64,000 bases of DNA, taken from assembly GCA_024402695.1 (NCBI GenBank), contig JAKSTG010000007.1:1-64000 (forward strand), in the 5' to 3' direction. Positions 52,756 to 63,000 of the stretch are shown one piece after another. Below the pieces are notes generated by a model. That model was not told where the DNA came from and did no database searches. It saw only the letters and a list, made by a program, of their open reading frames with translations. Source of the stretch: Treponema sp. GTDB lineage: Bacteria; Spirochaetota; Spirochaetia; Treponematales; Treponemataceae. The translations under genes and the position numbers were made by a program. Positions within the stretch are counted from its first letter, which is position 1. Every line of letters begins with the position of its first letter.

Positions 52756-53409
52756 TTATCTTTTTGACATCATCTTGTTTACTATTTTTGTGCCTGCAAA
52801 CTGAATGAGTGCTACAAGAATAATAATTACAATTACCGATGCAAGCATGATTCCGGTTCTGAAGCGCTGGTATCCGTAACGGATAGCAAGGTCTCCAAGT
52901 CCGCCTCCACCTAAAGTTCCTGCCATGGCACTGTATCCAATAAGGTTTATGATAGTTAATGTAATTCCAGAGGCAACAGAAGGCAGTGCTTCAGGAATCA
53001 ATACTTTATAGATAATCTGCCAGTTTGTAGAACCCATAGAACGTGCGGCCTGAATCATACCCGGGTCAACTTCGTTTAAAGCTGTTTCTGTAATACGGGC
53101 AACAAAAGGGGCTGCAGCAATAGAAAGAGGAATAATTGTAGCAGCAGTTCCAATTGCGGTTCCAAGAACAAATCTTGTAAAAGGCAGAAGAACAATCATC
53201 AAAATTACAAATGGAAATGATCTGAGAACATCTATGATACGGCTTAAAATAGAATTAAAAACCGGATGAGGTGTAATTCCAAATTTATTTGTAATGTTCA
53301 ATAAAACACCCAGTGGAAAACCAATAAGAAGAGCAAACAATGTTGAAAGAGCAACCATGATCAAAGTCTGAAGTGTTGAAGTTCCAACAAGAATAAAAAT
53401 CTGATTCAT
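52756..53409 (-). CDS. metI: Methionine ABC transporter permease
   Basis: A 217-residue inner-membrane permease with five predicted helices and the MetI fold. The N-terminus has TLQTLIMVALSTLFALLIGFPLG, and the ATPase-contact loop is MIQAARSMGSTNWQIIYKVLIPEALP (in two parts) near 136-161. GYSAMAGTLGGGGLGDLA is the conserved C-terminal segment. Its start overlaps the metN stop by one base (TAATG). Works as a dimer with MetN to import methionine. Confidence 0.94.
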   Translation of the reverse strand: MNQIFILVGTSTLQTLIMVALSTLFALLIGFPLGVLLNITNKFGITPHPVFNSILSRIIDVLRSFPFVILMIVLLPFTRFVLGTAIGTAATIIPLSIAAAPFVARITETALNEVDPGMIQAARSMGSTNWQIIYKVLIPEALPSVASGITLTIINLIGYSAMAGTLGGGGLGDLAIRYGYQRFRTGIMLASVIVIIILVALIQFAGTKIVNKMMSKR

Positions 53410-54428
53410 TATTCAGCCTCCTCTATGGCAACGCCGCTTTCACGAATAAAGCCGACAGCCTTCTGCACTTCTTCTTCAGTCCCAAGAATATCTATGATCA
53501 TAGAACCAATATCTTTTGAAGGCAGATGCTGAATCCCACCGGCGCGAATATTTACATCTACATCAAACTTTTTGCAGACCTGACTGATGACAGGTTTTCC
53601 TGTATCTTCATTAATAAAATGAAGAACAAACTTTCCGCCGTCTTTAGACCATCGGAGCATACCTTCAGTTCTTTCATCACCCTGTGTCTGGACGATATTT
53701 TTGATGAAGTCTTTTGTTACTTCTGTTTTTGGATTTGTAAAAATATCAGAAACAAGCCCCTGTTCAACCACAGCACCGTTTTCGATAACAGCAACCTGGT
53801 CACAGGCATCGCGGACAACTTCCATCTGATGTGTAATCATTACAACAGTAAGATTCATCTTTTCCTGAATCTCGCGAATAAGGGCCAGAATGGAACGGGT
53901 TGTCTGTGGATCCAGAGCACTTGTAGCTTCGTCACAGAAAAGAATATCCGGCTGAGTTGCAAGAGCACGGGCAATAGCAATACGCTGCTTCTGACCGCCG
54001 CTCAATGTAGAAATTGGAGCATCACCACGGTCTTCAAGACCAACCAGCTTAAGCATTTCACGAACCCGTTCTTCAATCTGGGCTTTTGGAGTTCCACAGA
54101 TTTCAAGAGGATAAGCAATATTCTTTGCCGCTGTTCTTGAAGAAAACAGGTTGAAATTCTGAAAAATCATACCGATTTTGCGGCGCTGAAGAATAAGCTC
54201 TTTTTTTGAAAGATTGTCTACACGTTTTCCGCTGTAATAAACAGCACCTTCGTCAGGAGTTTCCAGAAGACTTACAAGACGAACCAAAGAAGATTTTCCT
54301 GCTCCGGATTTCCCGATAATCCCGAAAATCTTATTCTCAGGAATATCAAGGGAAATATTGTTTACTGCAGTAATGGAACCGTCTTTAGTGGTATAAGTTT
54401 TTTTTAGGTTCTCTAGTTTAATCTGCAT
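53409..54428 (-). CDS. metN: Methionine ABC transporter ATP-binding protein
   Basis: A 339-residue ATPase. Walker A is GKSGAGKSS near residue 38, the Q-loop is IFQNFNLFSSRT, the signature LSGGQKQRIAIARAL near 142 and Walker B ILFCDEATSALD. A C-terminal NIL domain (about 265-339, FVLHFINEDTGKPVISQVCKKF) is present, the regulatory methionine-binding module responsible for feedback inhibition in MetN. It starts 3 bases past the ACT-domain gene and is coupled to metI downstream. Confidence 0.95.
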   Translation of the reverse strand: MQIKLENLKKTYTTKDGSITAVNNISLDIPENKIFGIIGKSGAGKSSLVRLVSLLETPDEGAVYYSGKRVDNLSKKELILQRRKIGMIFQNFNLFSSRTAAKNIAYPLEICGTPKAQIEERVREMLKLVGLEDRGDAPISTLSGGQKQRIAIARALATQPDILFCDEATSALDPQTTRSILALIREIQEKMNLTVVMITHQMEVVRDACDQVAVIENGAVVEQGLVSDIFTNPKTEVTKDFIKNIVQTQGDERTEGMLRWSKDGGKFVLHFINEDTGKPVISQVCKKFDVDVNIRAGGIQHLPSKDIGSMIIDILGTEEEVQKAVGFIRESGVAIEEAE

Positions 54429-54431
54429 ATA

Positions 54432-54701
54432 TTAAACTCGGTGCATGGCACTAAATACTTTTTCGCTCATGATGTTGATATCAACACCCATGGTTTCTGC
54501 AAGTTCAGTCATATTCTTACGGAGATCATCGATAGCAACATCAGCGTTGTCCAGATTTGCCATCATCATCATAACAAAGTTTCCGGAAAGAATTGTCTGT
54601 GTAATATCTACAATATTGATTTTGTGTTCTGCAAGATATGCTGAAACTTTAGCGATAATACCAACTTTGTCTGATCCAACTACTGTAATAATTGCGTTCA
54701 T
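54432..54701 (-). CDS. ACT-domain protein (UPF0237 family)
   Basis: An 89-residue small regulatory protein consisting of one ACT domain plus a short extension. The start MNAIITVVGSDKVGIIAKVSAYLAEH is typical of UPF0237, as is NIVDITQTILSGNFVMMM. ACT domains bind amino acids, so a sensing role is likely, but the ligand and partner are unknown. I use the ATG at 54701 because AGAGGA lies 5-10 bases before it; a longer frame from 54734 would overlap the argF end. It is wedged between argF and metN in one operon, so arginine or methionine are candidate ligands. Confidence 0.85.
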   Translation of the reverse strand: MNAIITVVGSDKVGIIAKVSAYLAEHKINIVDITQTILSGNFVMMMMANLDNADVAIDDLRKNMTELAETMGVDINIMSEKVFSAMHRV

Positions 54702-54711
54702 AATTTTCCTC

Positions 54712-55698
54712 TTATAATCCAAGTGTAGCAGCAATCACTGCTTTGATTGTATGCATTCGGTTTTCTGCTTCATCAAAAACTACGCTCTGTGAAGACTCAA
54801 AAACTTCGTCTGTAACTTCCATTTCACCAATTCCAAATTTTTCGGCAATTTCTTTTCCAATTTTTGTATTTTCATCATGGAAAGATGGAAGATCATGCAT
54901 AAAGATTGCTGTAGGTTTAGCCATTTTAAGTACATTCATATTTACCTGATATGGCTTAAGGTCTGTAATGCGTTCTGCCCATACTTCATCAGGTTCACCC
55001 ATACTTACCCAAACATCAGTGTAAAGAATATCTGCATCTTTTGTAGCTTTTGCTACATCAGTTTCGCAAGTTACTGAACCGCCAGAAACTTTTGCCCATT
55101 CTTCACATTCTTTAAGAAGTTCTTTTGAAGGGAAATATTTTTCTGGAGCACAGAGAACCAGATCCAGCCCAAGTTTTGAACAAACAATTGAAAGAGAATT
55201 TCCAATGTTGTAGCGGGCGTCTCCGTAGTAAACCATTTTGAGACCTTTAAGTTTTCCGTAGTGTTCGCGGATTGTAAGCATATCGGCCAGCATCTGAGTT
55301 GGATGATATTCATTTGTAAGGCCATTCCATACAGGAACATGAGACTGCTTTGCAAGTTCTTCAACGATTTCCTGACCGAACCCGCGGTATTCAATTCCGT
55401 CATACATACGTTCAAGAACACGGGCTGTGTCGGCGATCGATTCTTTTTTTCCAATCTGACTGCCTTCTGCCAGGTATGTTGTTGAAATACCAAGATCGTG
55501 GGCTGCTACTTCAAAAGAACAGCGGGTACGTGTACTTGTTTTTTCAAAAATGAGAACAATATTTTTTCCACGGTGAATATCAACGGGAATGCGTTTCTTT
55601 TTCTTTTCTTTGAAATCTGCGGCTGTATCAAGCAGGAACAGGATTTCTTCTGGAGTGAAATCTTTAAGTGTCAAAAAATCTCTTCCGGTAAGGTTCAT
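54712..55698 (-). CDS. argF: Ornithine carbamoyltransferase with altered HCLP motif
   Basis: A 328-residue transcarbamoylase joining carbamoyl phosphate and ornithine to citrulline, or running in reverse in arginine catabolism. The carbamoyl-phosphate site FEKTSTRTRCSFE is near residues 51-63, EYHPTQMLAD near 133-142, DVWVSMGEPDEVW near 231, and the end NRMHTIKAVIAATLGL is typical. The signature HCLP, whose Cys contacts the substrate, reads HDLPSFHD (Asp codon at 54892-54894). CGGAG is the ribosome-binding site. It leads argF - ACT - metN - metI - metQ. Anabolic or catabolic role cannot be decided here; no arcA or arcC is nearby. Confidence 0.9.
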   Translation of the reverse strand: MNLTGRDFLTLKDFTPEEILFLLDTAADFKEKKKKRIPVDIHRGKNIVLIFEKTSTRTRCSFEVAAHDLGISTTYLAEGSQIGKKESIADTARVLERMYDGIEYRGFGQEIVEELAKQSHVPVWNGLTNEYHPTQMLADMLTIREHYGKLKGLKMVYYGDARYNIGNSLSIVCSKLGLDLVLCAPEKYFPSKELLKECEEWAKVSGGSVTCETDVAKATKDADILYTDVWVSMGEPDEVWAERITDLKPYQVNMNVLKMAKPTAIFMHDLPSFHDENTKIGKEIAEKFGIGEMEVTDEVFESSQSVVFDEAENRMHTIKAVIAATLGL

Positions 55699-55718
55699 AA
55701 TAACTCCGTTTTTTATAT

Positions 55719-55742
55719 TTGAATTTCTTTTGGAAAATTCAA
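55719..55742. promoter_or_regulatory. Inverted repeat upstream of argF
   Basis: Perfect 8-base arms TTGAATTT (55719-55726) and AAATTCAA (55735-55742) flank 8 bases. The site lies 20-45 bases before the argF ATG and overlaps a TTGAAT that could be part of a -35. It could be an operator; the spacing does not fit a standard ARG box. Confidence 0.4.
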
Positions 55743-55787
55743 CTTCATTTTATTTAATTTCCTTTGATTTATCAATAAAGGGATCCT

Positions 55788-57239
55788 TTATATCAGTTCT
55801 GCAAGACATTCTGTTTCACCACCCTTACGGATATTATCCTGTAAAGGAGCGAGAATTTTTACTTTCTGAAGCATGCCGTTCTTCATCAAAGGCTTATTTT
55901 CATCAACTTCGATACTGCAGTGAAGAAAGTTTCCCGTTACTGCATGATAGATGATTTTTCCATCTTTATTTCTTTTCTGATTTCGAACGGTTTCAACAAC
56001 ACAGGAAAGTTCTTTATCTATAAATCCATTGATATATTTTATTTTTGCTTCTGCAGCCTTTGTTGTAAGGGTATATGCCCTTTCCCCAGAAACAACCTGA
56101 GGAACTTTATTTTTCATTTTAACAGCTTCAGTTCCAGGACGTTCCGAATAAGGGAAAGCATGAACCCAGGCCATACCGCAGGCTTTACACAGATTCAGGC
56201 TTTCTTCAAAGTCTTCATCGGTCTCCCCAGGAAAACCTGTAATAATATCACAGGCAAGGAAAGGATTTTCTTTTACACTGCGGATTTTTTCGCAGGCATC
56301 AATAACATCCTGAGCCTTGTAGCCGCGGTTCATGGCTTCAAGAATTCTGTCACTGCCGCTCTGAACAGAAATATGAAAATGAGGACAGACTCTAGGATCC
56401 TTAATTGCATCAAGGAAATCTTCTTTCACTATCTGAGGATAGATGCTTGAAATACGAATGTTGATTTTTGAAGTGTTTGCAAGAATCAGTTTCAGAAGTC
56501 CTGCAAAATTGATTACTCCACCTATTGCCTCAGGCCCGTCCCAGGCGCCGTGATACTGTGCAATGTTTACAGTTGTGATTACAACTTCACTTTGTCCGGA
56601 AGCTTCCAGCTGTTTTATACGGTCAATTACTGTACGGGCATCAAGAGAAACAGATTTTCCTCTGGCAATGTTTATAGTACAGTAGGCACATTTTGAATTA
56701 CATCCATCCTGAATTTTAATAGACGATCTGGAATGTGCAAGGAACGAATCTGTTGCAAGAACAAAAGAATTTTCTGGGACACCAGGATTCAGAATCGGTT
56801 TCAGAATGATTTCTTTTTCGATTAAGGAAACAATTTCCACCGGAGATAAATCAAGGGATTTCTTAAGCATTTCAGGAACACCTGAAATACGGCTTTTTAC
56901 CTGACCACCAAGAACGGCGATTCTTTCATCCATTTTCTTGATTTCCAAAGGACGCAGCTGAGCGTAACATCCGGTTACGATTACAGCGGCTTTAGGATAA
57001 GTCTTCAAAAGAAGGCGGATAAGACGACGGGCTTTCTGCTCTGCTTTGATTGTTACAGAACAGGTATTGATTACACAGAGGACTGTAGTCTCATCAACTG
57101 GAGATGCTGCGGAAACTGGAGTTAAATCGGATGTGAAACCCGCCTCAGAAAAAAAATGCGCTGCCCCTTCACTCTCAATTTGGTTCAGGCGGCAGCCAAG
57201 TGTCTCAAAGCGGATTTTGTACTTTGAAAAATCAGTCAT
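55788..57239 (-). CDS. mtaB: tRNA t6A37 methylthiotransferase
   Basis: A 483-residue radical SAM enzyme that converts t6A to ms2t6A at position 37 of tRNAs. The N-terminal UPF0004 domain starts FETLGCRLNQIES and has CVINTCSVT and VTGCYAQL cysteines for the auxiliary cluster. The radical SAM motif is DGCNSKCAYCTI near 178-189, and a TRAM domain follows (about 405-475). MtaB rather than MiaB is indicated by GCRLNQIES and the position of the motifs. It starts 3 bases after the TPR gene, in a run acyl-CoA ligase - bactofilin - TPR - mtaB. Confidence 0.9.
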   Translation of the reverse strand: MTDFSKYKIRFETLGCRLNQIESEGAAHFFSEAGFTSDLTPVSAASPVDETTVLCVINTCSVTIKAEQKARRLIRLLLKTYPKAAVIVTGCYAQLRPLEIKKMDERIAVLGGQVKSRISGVPEMLKKSLDLSPVEIVSLIEKEIILKPILNPGVPENSFVLATDSFLAHSRSSIKIQDGCNSKCAYCTINIARGKSVSLDARTVIDRIKQLEASGQSEVVITTVNIAQYHGAWDGPEAIGGVINFAGLLKLILANTSKINIRISSIYPQIVKEDFLDAIKDPRVCPHFHISVQSGSDRILEAMNRGYKAQDVIDACEKIRSVKENPFLACDIITGFPGETDEDFEESLNLCKACGMAWVHAFPYSERPGTEAVKMKNKVPQVVSGERAYTLTTKAAEAKIKYINGFIDKELSCVVETVRNQKRNKDGKIIYHAVTGNFLHCSIEVDENKPLMKNGMLQKVKILAPLQDNIRKGGETECLAELI

Positions 57240-57242
57240 GTA

Positions 57243-57869
57243 TTACAGCTTTTTTCCTACTCTTTCACGGCCTGTAGAAGCGTCAACATTTGAAGGATTC
57301 AGACGGAGTGCTTCTTCGTAAGCTTTGTGACTTTCTTCGTAGTTACCTGCCATTTCGCGGGCATAACCGAGACGAACCCACCAGCGGTCTATAAGAGGAT
57401 CTTTACGACAGGCGGAAGTAAAGGAAATGTCAGCGTGCTGATAGCGTCCCTGTTTGATGTAGATTTCACCCATATAGTAATAGGCACTTCCTACACGGGA
57501 ACTTGAATCAGGAGCAGAAGCTACATATTTCTGGAACTGTTCCATGGCACCGGAATTTTTTCCGAGGTAATATTTTGCTTCGCCAAGAATTTCAATAAGA
57601 CGAAGATCATAAGGGCTTATGGCAAGACCATCCTGTGCTCTCTGTTCTGCCTGGTTATACTGCTTGTTTTTTACAAGGGCCCAGCACATTACAACATAGG
57701 ATTCAATACGGTTTGGATTTTCTGCGATTTCTTCTTCGCAAACTGCAACAGATTCTGCATACTTTCCGTTATGGTAAAGAACCAGTGCATCCTGTTTTGC
57801 CTGGGCAGAAAGTCCTGCAACTCCCAATAAAACCAAAATCAAACAAATATAAAATCTTTTCATTTTCAA
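57243..57869 (-). CDS. Exported TPR protein
   Basis: A 208-residue protein with a signal peptide (FYICLILVLLGVAGLSAQA) followed by four to five tetratricopeptide repeats covering nearly the whole mature chain (for example ALVLYHNGKYAESVAVCEEE and YYYMGEIYIKQGRYQHADIS). It should sit in the periplasm as an adaptor. The start has no clear Shine-Dalgarno sequence. It follows the bactofilin gene by 18 bases and precedes mtaB by 3, so an envelope-assembly role linked to bactofilin is possible but not shown. Confidence 0.8.
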   Translation of the reverse strand: MKMKRFYICLILVLLGVAGLSAQAKQDALVLYHNGKYAESVAVCEEEIAENPNRIESYVVMCWALVKNKQYNQAEQRAQDGLAISPYDLRLIEILGEAKYYLGKNSGAMEQFQKYVASAPDSSSRVGSAYYYMGEIYIKQGRYQHADISFTSACRKDPLIDRWWVRLGYAREMAGNYEESHKAYEEALRLNPSNVDASTGRERVGKKL

Positions 57870-57887
57870 TTGTCCACTGTAATTAAA

Positions 57888-58241
57888 CTACATGCTGCAG
57901 CGTCCGCTGAAAGAACAGCCCGGTTCAAGAACAACTTTCTTTGTTGTAATGTCACCGTCCAGACTCCCGCTCTGAGTTACGAAAACCAGGTTTTCACCGG
58001 TAACGTTTCCCTTTACCTTTCCCTTAATAAGAACGCGGGAAGCAACGATATCAGCATTAACTACTGCATTTGTATCAACAACAAGGTCACTGGTTGCTTC
58101 AATTTTTCCGTTTACCTGGCCACGAATCATAAGAGGTTCTTTGAATTTGATGCTGCCTGTAAATTTAATATCATCTTCAATGATAGTATCAAAAGATTCA
58201 TCTTCCAGATCAAAAAAGTCTGTATCTTTTACGTCGAACAT
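57888..58241 (-). CDS. Bactofilin
   Basis: A 117-residue bactofilin (DUF583), a right-handed beta-helix protein that polymerises without nucleotide and organises cell shape or envelope machinery. The repeats are visible as IRGQVNGKIEATSDLVVDTNAVV, ADIVASRVLIKGKVKGNVTG and GSLDGDITTKKVVLE (each in part). An acidic N-terminal tail precedes the helix core. AAGGTGGG is the ribosome-binding site. Spirochete bactofilins are reported to influence cell-body helix or diameter. The gene lies between an acyl-CoA ligase and a TPR gene. Confidence 0.9.
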   Translation of the reverse strand: MFDVKDTDFFDLEDESFDTIIEDDIKFTGSIKFKEPLMIRGQVNGKIEATSDLVVDTNAVVNADIVASRVLIKGKVKGNVTGENLVFVTQSGSLDGDITTKKVVLEPGCSFSGRCSM

Positions 58242-58268
58242 TTATCCCACCTTCAGGTTTAATTTTAT

Positions 58269-59909
58269 TTAGTTCTTCATTGCAGCAAACGGATCGTTTG
58301 CAGTTTTATACATTTCACGAAGCTTTGGTTTTTCAATTTTTCCTGTAGGATTTCTGAGTACAGGAGCAAAAATGATCTTACGTGGACGTTTGTATTTTGG
58401 AAGTTCCATACAGAACTGATTTACCTGATCTTCTGTAAGGCTCATTCCTTCTTTTACTTCGATAATTGCACAGGTAATTTCACCAAGGCGTTCATCCCCT
58501 AGCCCGATAACTGCAACGTCCTTTATTTCTGTCATTTTGTGGAGGAAGTCTTCAATCTGTACAGGATAGATGTTTTCACCACCTGTAATGATTACGTCCT
58601 TTTTGCGGTCTACAAGGAAGATAAAGCCGTCTTCATCCTGCATGGCCATATCGCCTGTATAGAGCCAGCCTTCCTTATCAAGAACTTCGTCTGTAGCTTT
58701 AGGGTTCTTGTAGTATTCGCACATAACGCCGTCACCTTTAACGGCAAGTTCACCTACATCCCCCTGTTTTACTTCTACACGCTTTTCGTCAACAATCTTA
58801 CACTGCCAGCCAAAGCCTGGTACACCGATTGCACCGATTTTGTGTGTATTTTCCACACCAAGGTGAACACATCCAGGGCCGATTGATTCTGAAAGTCCGT
58901 AGTTTGTATCGTAATCGTGATTTGGGAAATATTTTTTCCAGTCTTCAATAAGCTTTTTTGGAACAGGCTGAGCACCAATATGCATAAGGCGCCACTGGTC
59001 CAGTCTGTATTCTTCTTTTTTAAGTGCACCTGAATCAAGGGCTACCAGAATATCCTGTGCCCAAGGTACCAGAAGCCATACGATTGTACATTTTTCTTCG
59101 CTTACTGCCTTAAGAATGAATTCAGGTTTAATTCCTTTAAGAAGAACTGCCTTTCCCCCCGAAATAAGAGAACCAAACCAGTGCATTTTAGCCCCTGTAT
59201 GATAAAGTGGAGGAATACAAAGGAATACGTCATCTTTCTGCTGTCCGTGGTGATTCTGTTCAACTGCAGCAGAATGCATAAGAGCACGATGTTTATGAAG
59301 GATAGCTTTTGGGAAACCTGTTGTTCCGGAACTGAAATAAATAGCACCATAATCATCATCTGTAATTGGAAGATTAAGATCACGGCTGTCATAGTTCATG
59401 GCATGCTGGAAGTAGTCTTCACTAAAAGTTGGAACCTGTCCGTCTCCAACATAAAGAAGAAGTCTGTGAGCCATAATCTTGTCTGCAATCTGTTCCATAC
59501 GGCCGATGAATTCAGGTCCAAAGAACAGAACACTTATATCTGCAAGGTCTACACAATACTGGATTTCATCAGGAGCATAACGGAAGTTTAATGGAACTGC
59601 CAGAGCACCTGTTTTAAGAATTCCAAAGTAGATTGGAAGCCATTCAAGGCAGTTCATCATAAGAATGCCGACTTTATCGCCTTTCTGAACGCCTCTTTCA
59701 AGAAGGAAATGTGCACAACGATTTGCCTTTTCGTTGAAAACACGCCAGGTAATTTCGCGGCGGTATGGCATGAAAGGTTCGCTCTGCATAAGATCATATT
59801 CTTTCCAGGTAACACGTTTTGTGTCTCTCTGTTCTGGATTCAATTCTACAAGAGCAACATCATCACCGAATTCACGGGCATTTCTTTCAAGATACTGGGT
59901 AATAGGCAT
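58269..59909 (-). CDS. AMP-forming acyl-CoA synthetase (class I adenylate-forming enzyme)
   Basis: A 546-residue enzyme that activates a carboxylic acid, probably a fatty acid, with ATP and CoA. The P-loop YFSSGTTGFPKA is near residues 182-193, the A5 motif YGLSESIGPG near 332, YTGDMAMQDEDGFIFLVDR near 425 and the catalytic Lys in NPTGKIEK near 525. I chose the ATG at 59909 because GGAG lies before it and the product begins MPITQYLERNAREFGDD as in the family; an upstream in-frame start at 59969 would enter the neighbouring terminator. It may be cotranscribed with bactofilin, 27 bases later. Confidence 0.92.
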   Translation of the reverse strand: MPITQYLERNAREFGDDVALVELNPEQRDTKRVTWKEYDLMQSEPFMPYRREITWRVFNEKANRCAHFLLERGVQKGDKVGILMMNCLEWLPIYFGILKTGALAVPLNFRYAPDEIQYCVDLADISVLFFGPEFIGRMEQIADKIMAHRLLLYVGDGQVPTFSEDYFQHAMNYDSRDLNLPITDDDYGAIYFSSGTTGFPKAILHKHRALMHSAAVEQNHHGQQKDDVFLCIPPLYHTGAKMHWFGSLISGGKAVLLKGIKPEFILKAVSEEKCTIVWLLVPWAQDILVALDSGALKKEEYRLDQWRLMHIGAQPVPKKLIEDWKKYFPNHDYDTNYGLSESIGPGCVHLGVENTHKIGAIGVPGFGWQCKIVDEKRVEVKQGDVGELAVKGDGVMCEYYKNPKATDEVLDKEGWLYTGDMAMQDEDGFIFLVDRKKDVIITGGENIYPVQIEDFLHKMTEIKDVAVIGLGDERLGEITCAIIEVKEGMSLTEDQVNQFCMELPKYKRPRKIIFAPVLRNPTGKIEKPKLREMYKTANDPFAAMKN

Positions 59910-59952
59910 TTTTGACTCCAATTTGCAAGATAATACTACCATTATAATGCAA

Positions 59953-59986
59953 AAAGGCAGGTTTCTCAATGAAGAAACCTGCCTTT
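59953..59986 (-). terminator. Terminator after the large surface protein gene
   Basis: Perfect 14-base arms (59953-59966 and 59973-59986) around CAATGA, with a T run on the minus strand, lie 17 bases past the stop at 60003. Confidence 0.92.
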
Positions 59987-60002
59987 CTGAAAACCGCCCT
60001 TT

Positions 60003-63000
60003 TTAGCGGATCTGTGCCATTTCTACGTCACCACTCTGGGTTGCATAAGAAATTACAGGATATGAAGATCCGTTTCCATATGCTACAGAAGAATGACTTG
60101 GAGTAAGAGATCCAGGTTCATAAGTAACCTGGTAAACAAGGCCTTGATTTGAACTTTTAGAAGGCATTGTATTTACTCTTGAACCATTCTGGCGGATAGC
60201 TACGTTTACGTTATAGTCCTGGTTATTGATGGTTTCTTTTGTTGGTACCATTTCAATCTTCCAGTCACCTGTGTAAGATTTATTAGAACTTGAGTATCCG
60301 TCAGAAGCAATACCATCAGTTCTAGTTCTGATTGCCATTTTTGCCATAGTTTTACCCTGATAACCAACATAAATTTTTTGAACCCCATTATCTTTTCCGA
60401 CAAACAAAGTACAGTTACCGGAAGCAACACTTCCGTCTATAGTATTTATAGTCCAGTTTCCTTCAGTAACAGAAGATTTATAGCCATATTTTAGTTTTCC
60501 GTTATCAAAGAAGACAATATGAACTCCACCATCATCATCGACCTGCATCTGAACATACTGACCGCCTGAAGCTGATACAGTTTCTGTATTTGCTTCCCAG
60601 GCTTTGGTGCGCTCAAGTGATTTAATATGTCTTGTTGCATCTAAATCTGAATCCAGAAGATCCTCTTCAAAAGTAACAAGTTCAGTTTCTGTCATATATG
60701 CATAGTTAAGTCCTGTACCGTCATGCCATGCAATTCCTACGTTTCCAGAGTCATCTACACCAAGACCACAGTAACCGAAGGCCGCATTGTTTTTATACAA
60801 TGAAACATTATATATGTTATCCGCAGCATTTGAGCCAGTTCCACCACTTGCAACAATATGAATAGCCTGAGCATAAGAAGTAAATGGAGTATCCTTACTT
60901 ACATAATCTTTCTTATAAGTATCGTGACTACCCATAACGCCACTTCGTATTTGACCAGTTGTATCTGCAAAATCATGAAGAGCAGATGGATTTTTGAAAA
61001 CTACATTTGATTTGTAACTAGAAACTTTTGGATCAGCAGCATCATTTGAACAGGCAAAAGCTCTAGATCCTGCTGCATCAGTTCCTTCATCGAAATACTT
61101 CTGTGCCCAAACAGGCCCCCGTCTGTAACGGATAGAGTTTGTAAGATTGTCGTAGTAAGCAACATGAACCATTTTATCGTGATACATGTTCCTATCTGCA
61201 TCTTCTTTTTCAGCCTCCTCTACTTCTTTTACAACTATATTAAAAGACTGAATTCGTTTTTCATCAGCTCCAAGGCCATTTCTAAGACCTTCAAGACGTA
61301 TTCCTCCGGAAGGATTTGCATAACCATAACGGCCTACCTTAGTCTTATATTCCTGTCGTCCAAGAAGGAAAATGGCGCTACCACCATCATCATCAATCAA
61401 AGGCTGGAAGAAAACTTCTCCGTAAGTATTTCCCTGTTCATCATATGAGAAAGTATTGAAAGAAGCACCTCGGAAAACAGAACCAAACGGAATATTACTT
61501 GCAATCTTTCCCATTGAATCAATAGCAGGAATATAACCGTAAACTGTGTCTGTTGCAGAAAGCCCCAGCTGACCTGTTTTCGGATTCATCTTTACTGTTG
61601 GATACTGATATTCCTGAACCGTATGCTGGGCCAGAGTGTTGAATTCCCAGACATCACAAATTATATCATCGTTCTGAATCTTGTTATTTGTTCCGTTTGG
61701 CTGCAAGTTAGAATCTGAATCATTATCATTCAGGTTATTCAAAGTGGTAAGACCACTTACAGTAAGAGAAATCTTTCCTGAGTATTCTCCTTCCATAGGA
61801 ACAGAAACTGTTCCATCAGGGTTTACCTCGTAACGTGCAGCATTTTCGGAAGAACTTCCCTCTTTTAATTCTGAAACATAGTCGTAAACAAGGCTTGTTT
61901 CAGAAGAATCAGGACTAATATTGAAACCTAAAACTTTAATTGTTTCGCCGGAATCTTTTTCCATAACACTTGCTTTTGTTCCGTTGAAAGCGTCATCTGA
62001 TGCAGAATAAGTTACAGAATTCAGATTCCATCTACCGCCGTTTACAGAATAGTGACCATCGGAGCTGCGGCCGTAAATTTCATTTCTTGTTGAAAGGACA
62101 GTCTGAAGTTTTGTGATATATGGCACAATATCCATGCTGTATGAAGTTTCAGGAGTTTCAGAACTTTCATTTGTACCGTCACTAACTTTTGCAGATACAA
62201 CTACATCGGCTTTTACATAAATACGTTTACCGGTACTGTCTTCAATAAGGCTTGTATCAAGATCCAGTTCCCATTCAACTGAATGACCATTCTGAGTAAC
62301 ACCGTCAACATCACGGACGATGAATGCATATCCATTTTCTTCAACAGTTTTGTTTACTGTAGTCCAGGTTGTTCCATCAAAAGTTGCCAGAACGGCAAAC
62401 TGACTGCGTTCGTTTCCAAGGTCAAATCCAGGTACCTGAACAGAAATTGATTTTACCATAGTTTCATCAAAGGCAGTTCCCTGAATGCGGATTTTACCAG
62501 AAACTTTTGGATCTGCATCAAACTGACCGGAAGTACCTGAATAAGAAGCAGAAGCAAGCCATCCTTCTCCAGGAATGTCAGTGTATTCAACATGTCCCAG
62601 AAGATCTCCCTGTTTTTTTGCAGTCTGACATCCGTAAGCACCATTATCTGTAAGGCTTGTCCAGTGGAACGGATTAATAACTGCGTCAGGAGCGATATTA
62701 TCGGTCTGGTCTACAATTACAGGAAGAACAAGAGTTGTAAACTGAGCATCTTTTCCCTGTTCTGTTTCTTCTGTTTCATCCCAGAAAGTATAAGAGAAAT
62801 AACGGTAATCTGTAGAAGCAGTTCCCTTTGTTACTGCAGATTCAGAAGAAGCTTCTGATATCTGATCTTTTGAAAGGAACGCAGCACCAAAAGTTTCGTC
62901 TACCTGGTTATAGATATCAAATCCAGGCTCAGACTGAATGAGTAATCCCGAAGTTTTAAGTTCGGAACGAGACTTCATATCTACAAGACCAACAGAACTC

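Noticed and set aside
55719..55742. Arginine repressor (ARG) box before argF
   Set aside because: The TGAAT and ATTCA halves are separated by 12 bases, too far for the standard 18-base ARG box; retained only as an unassigned dyad.
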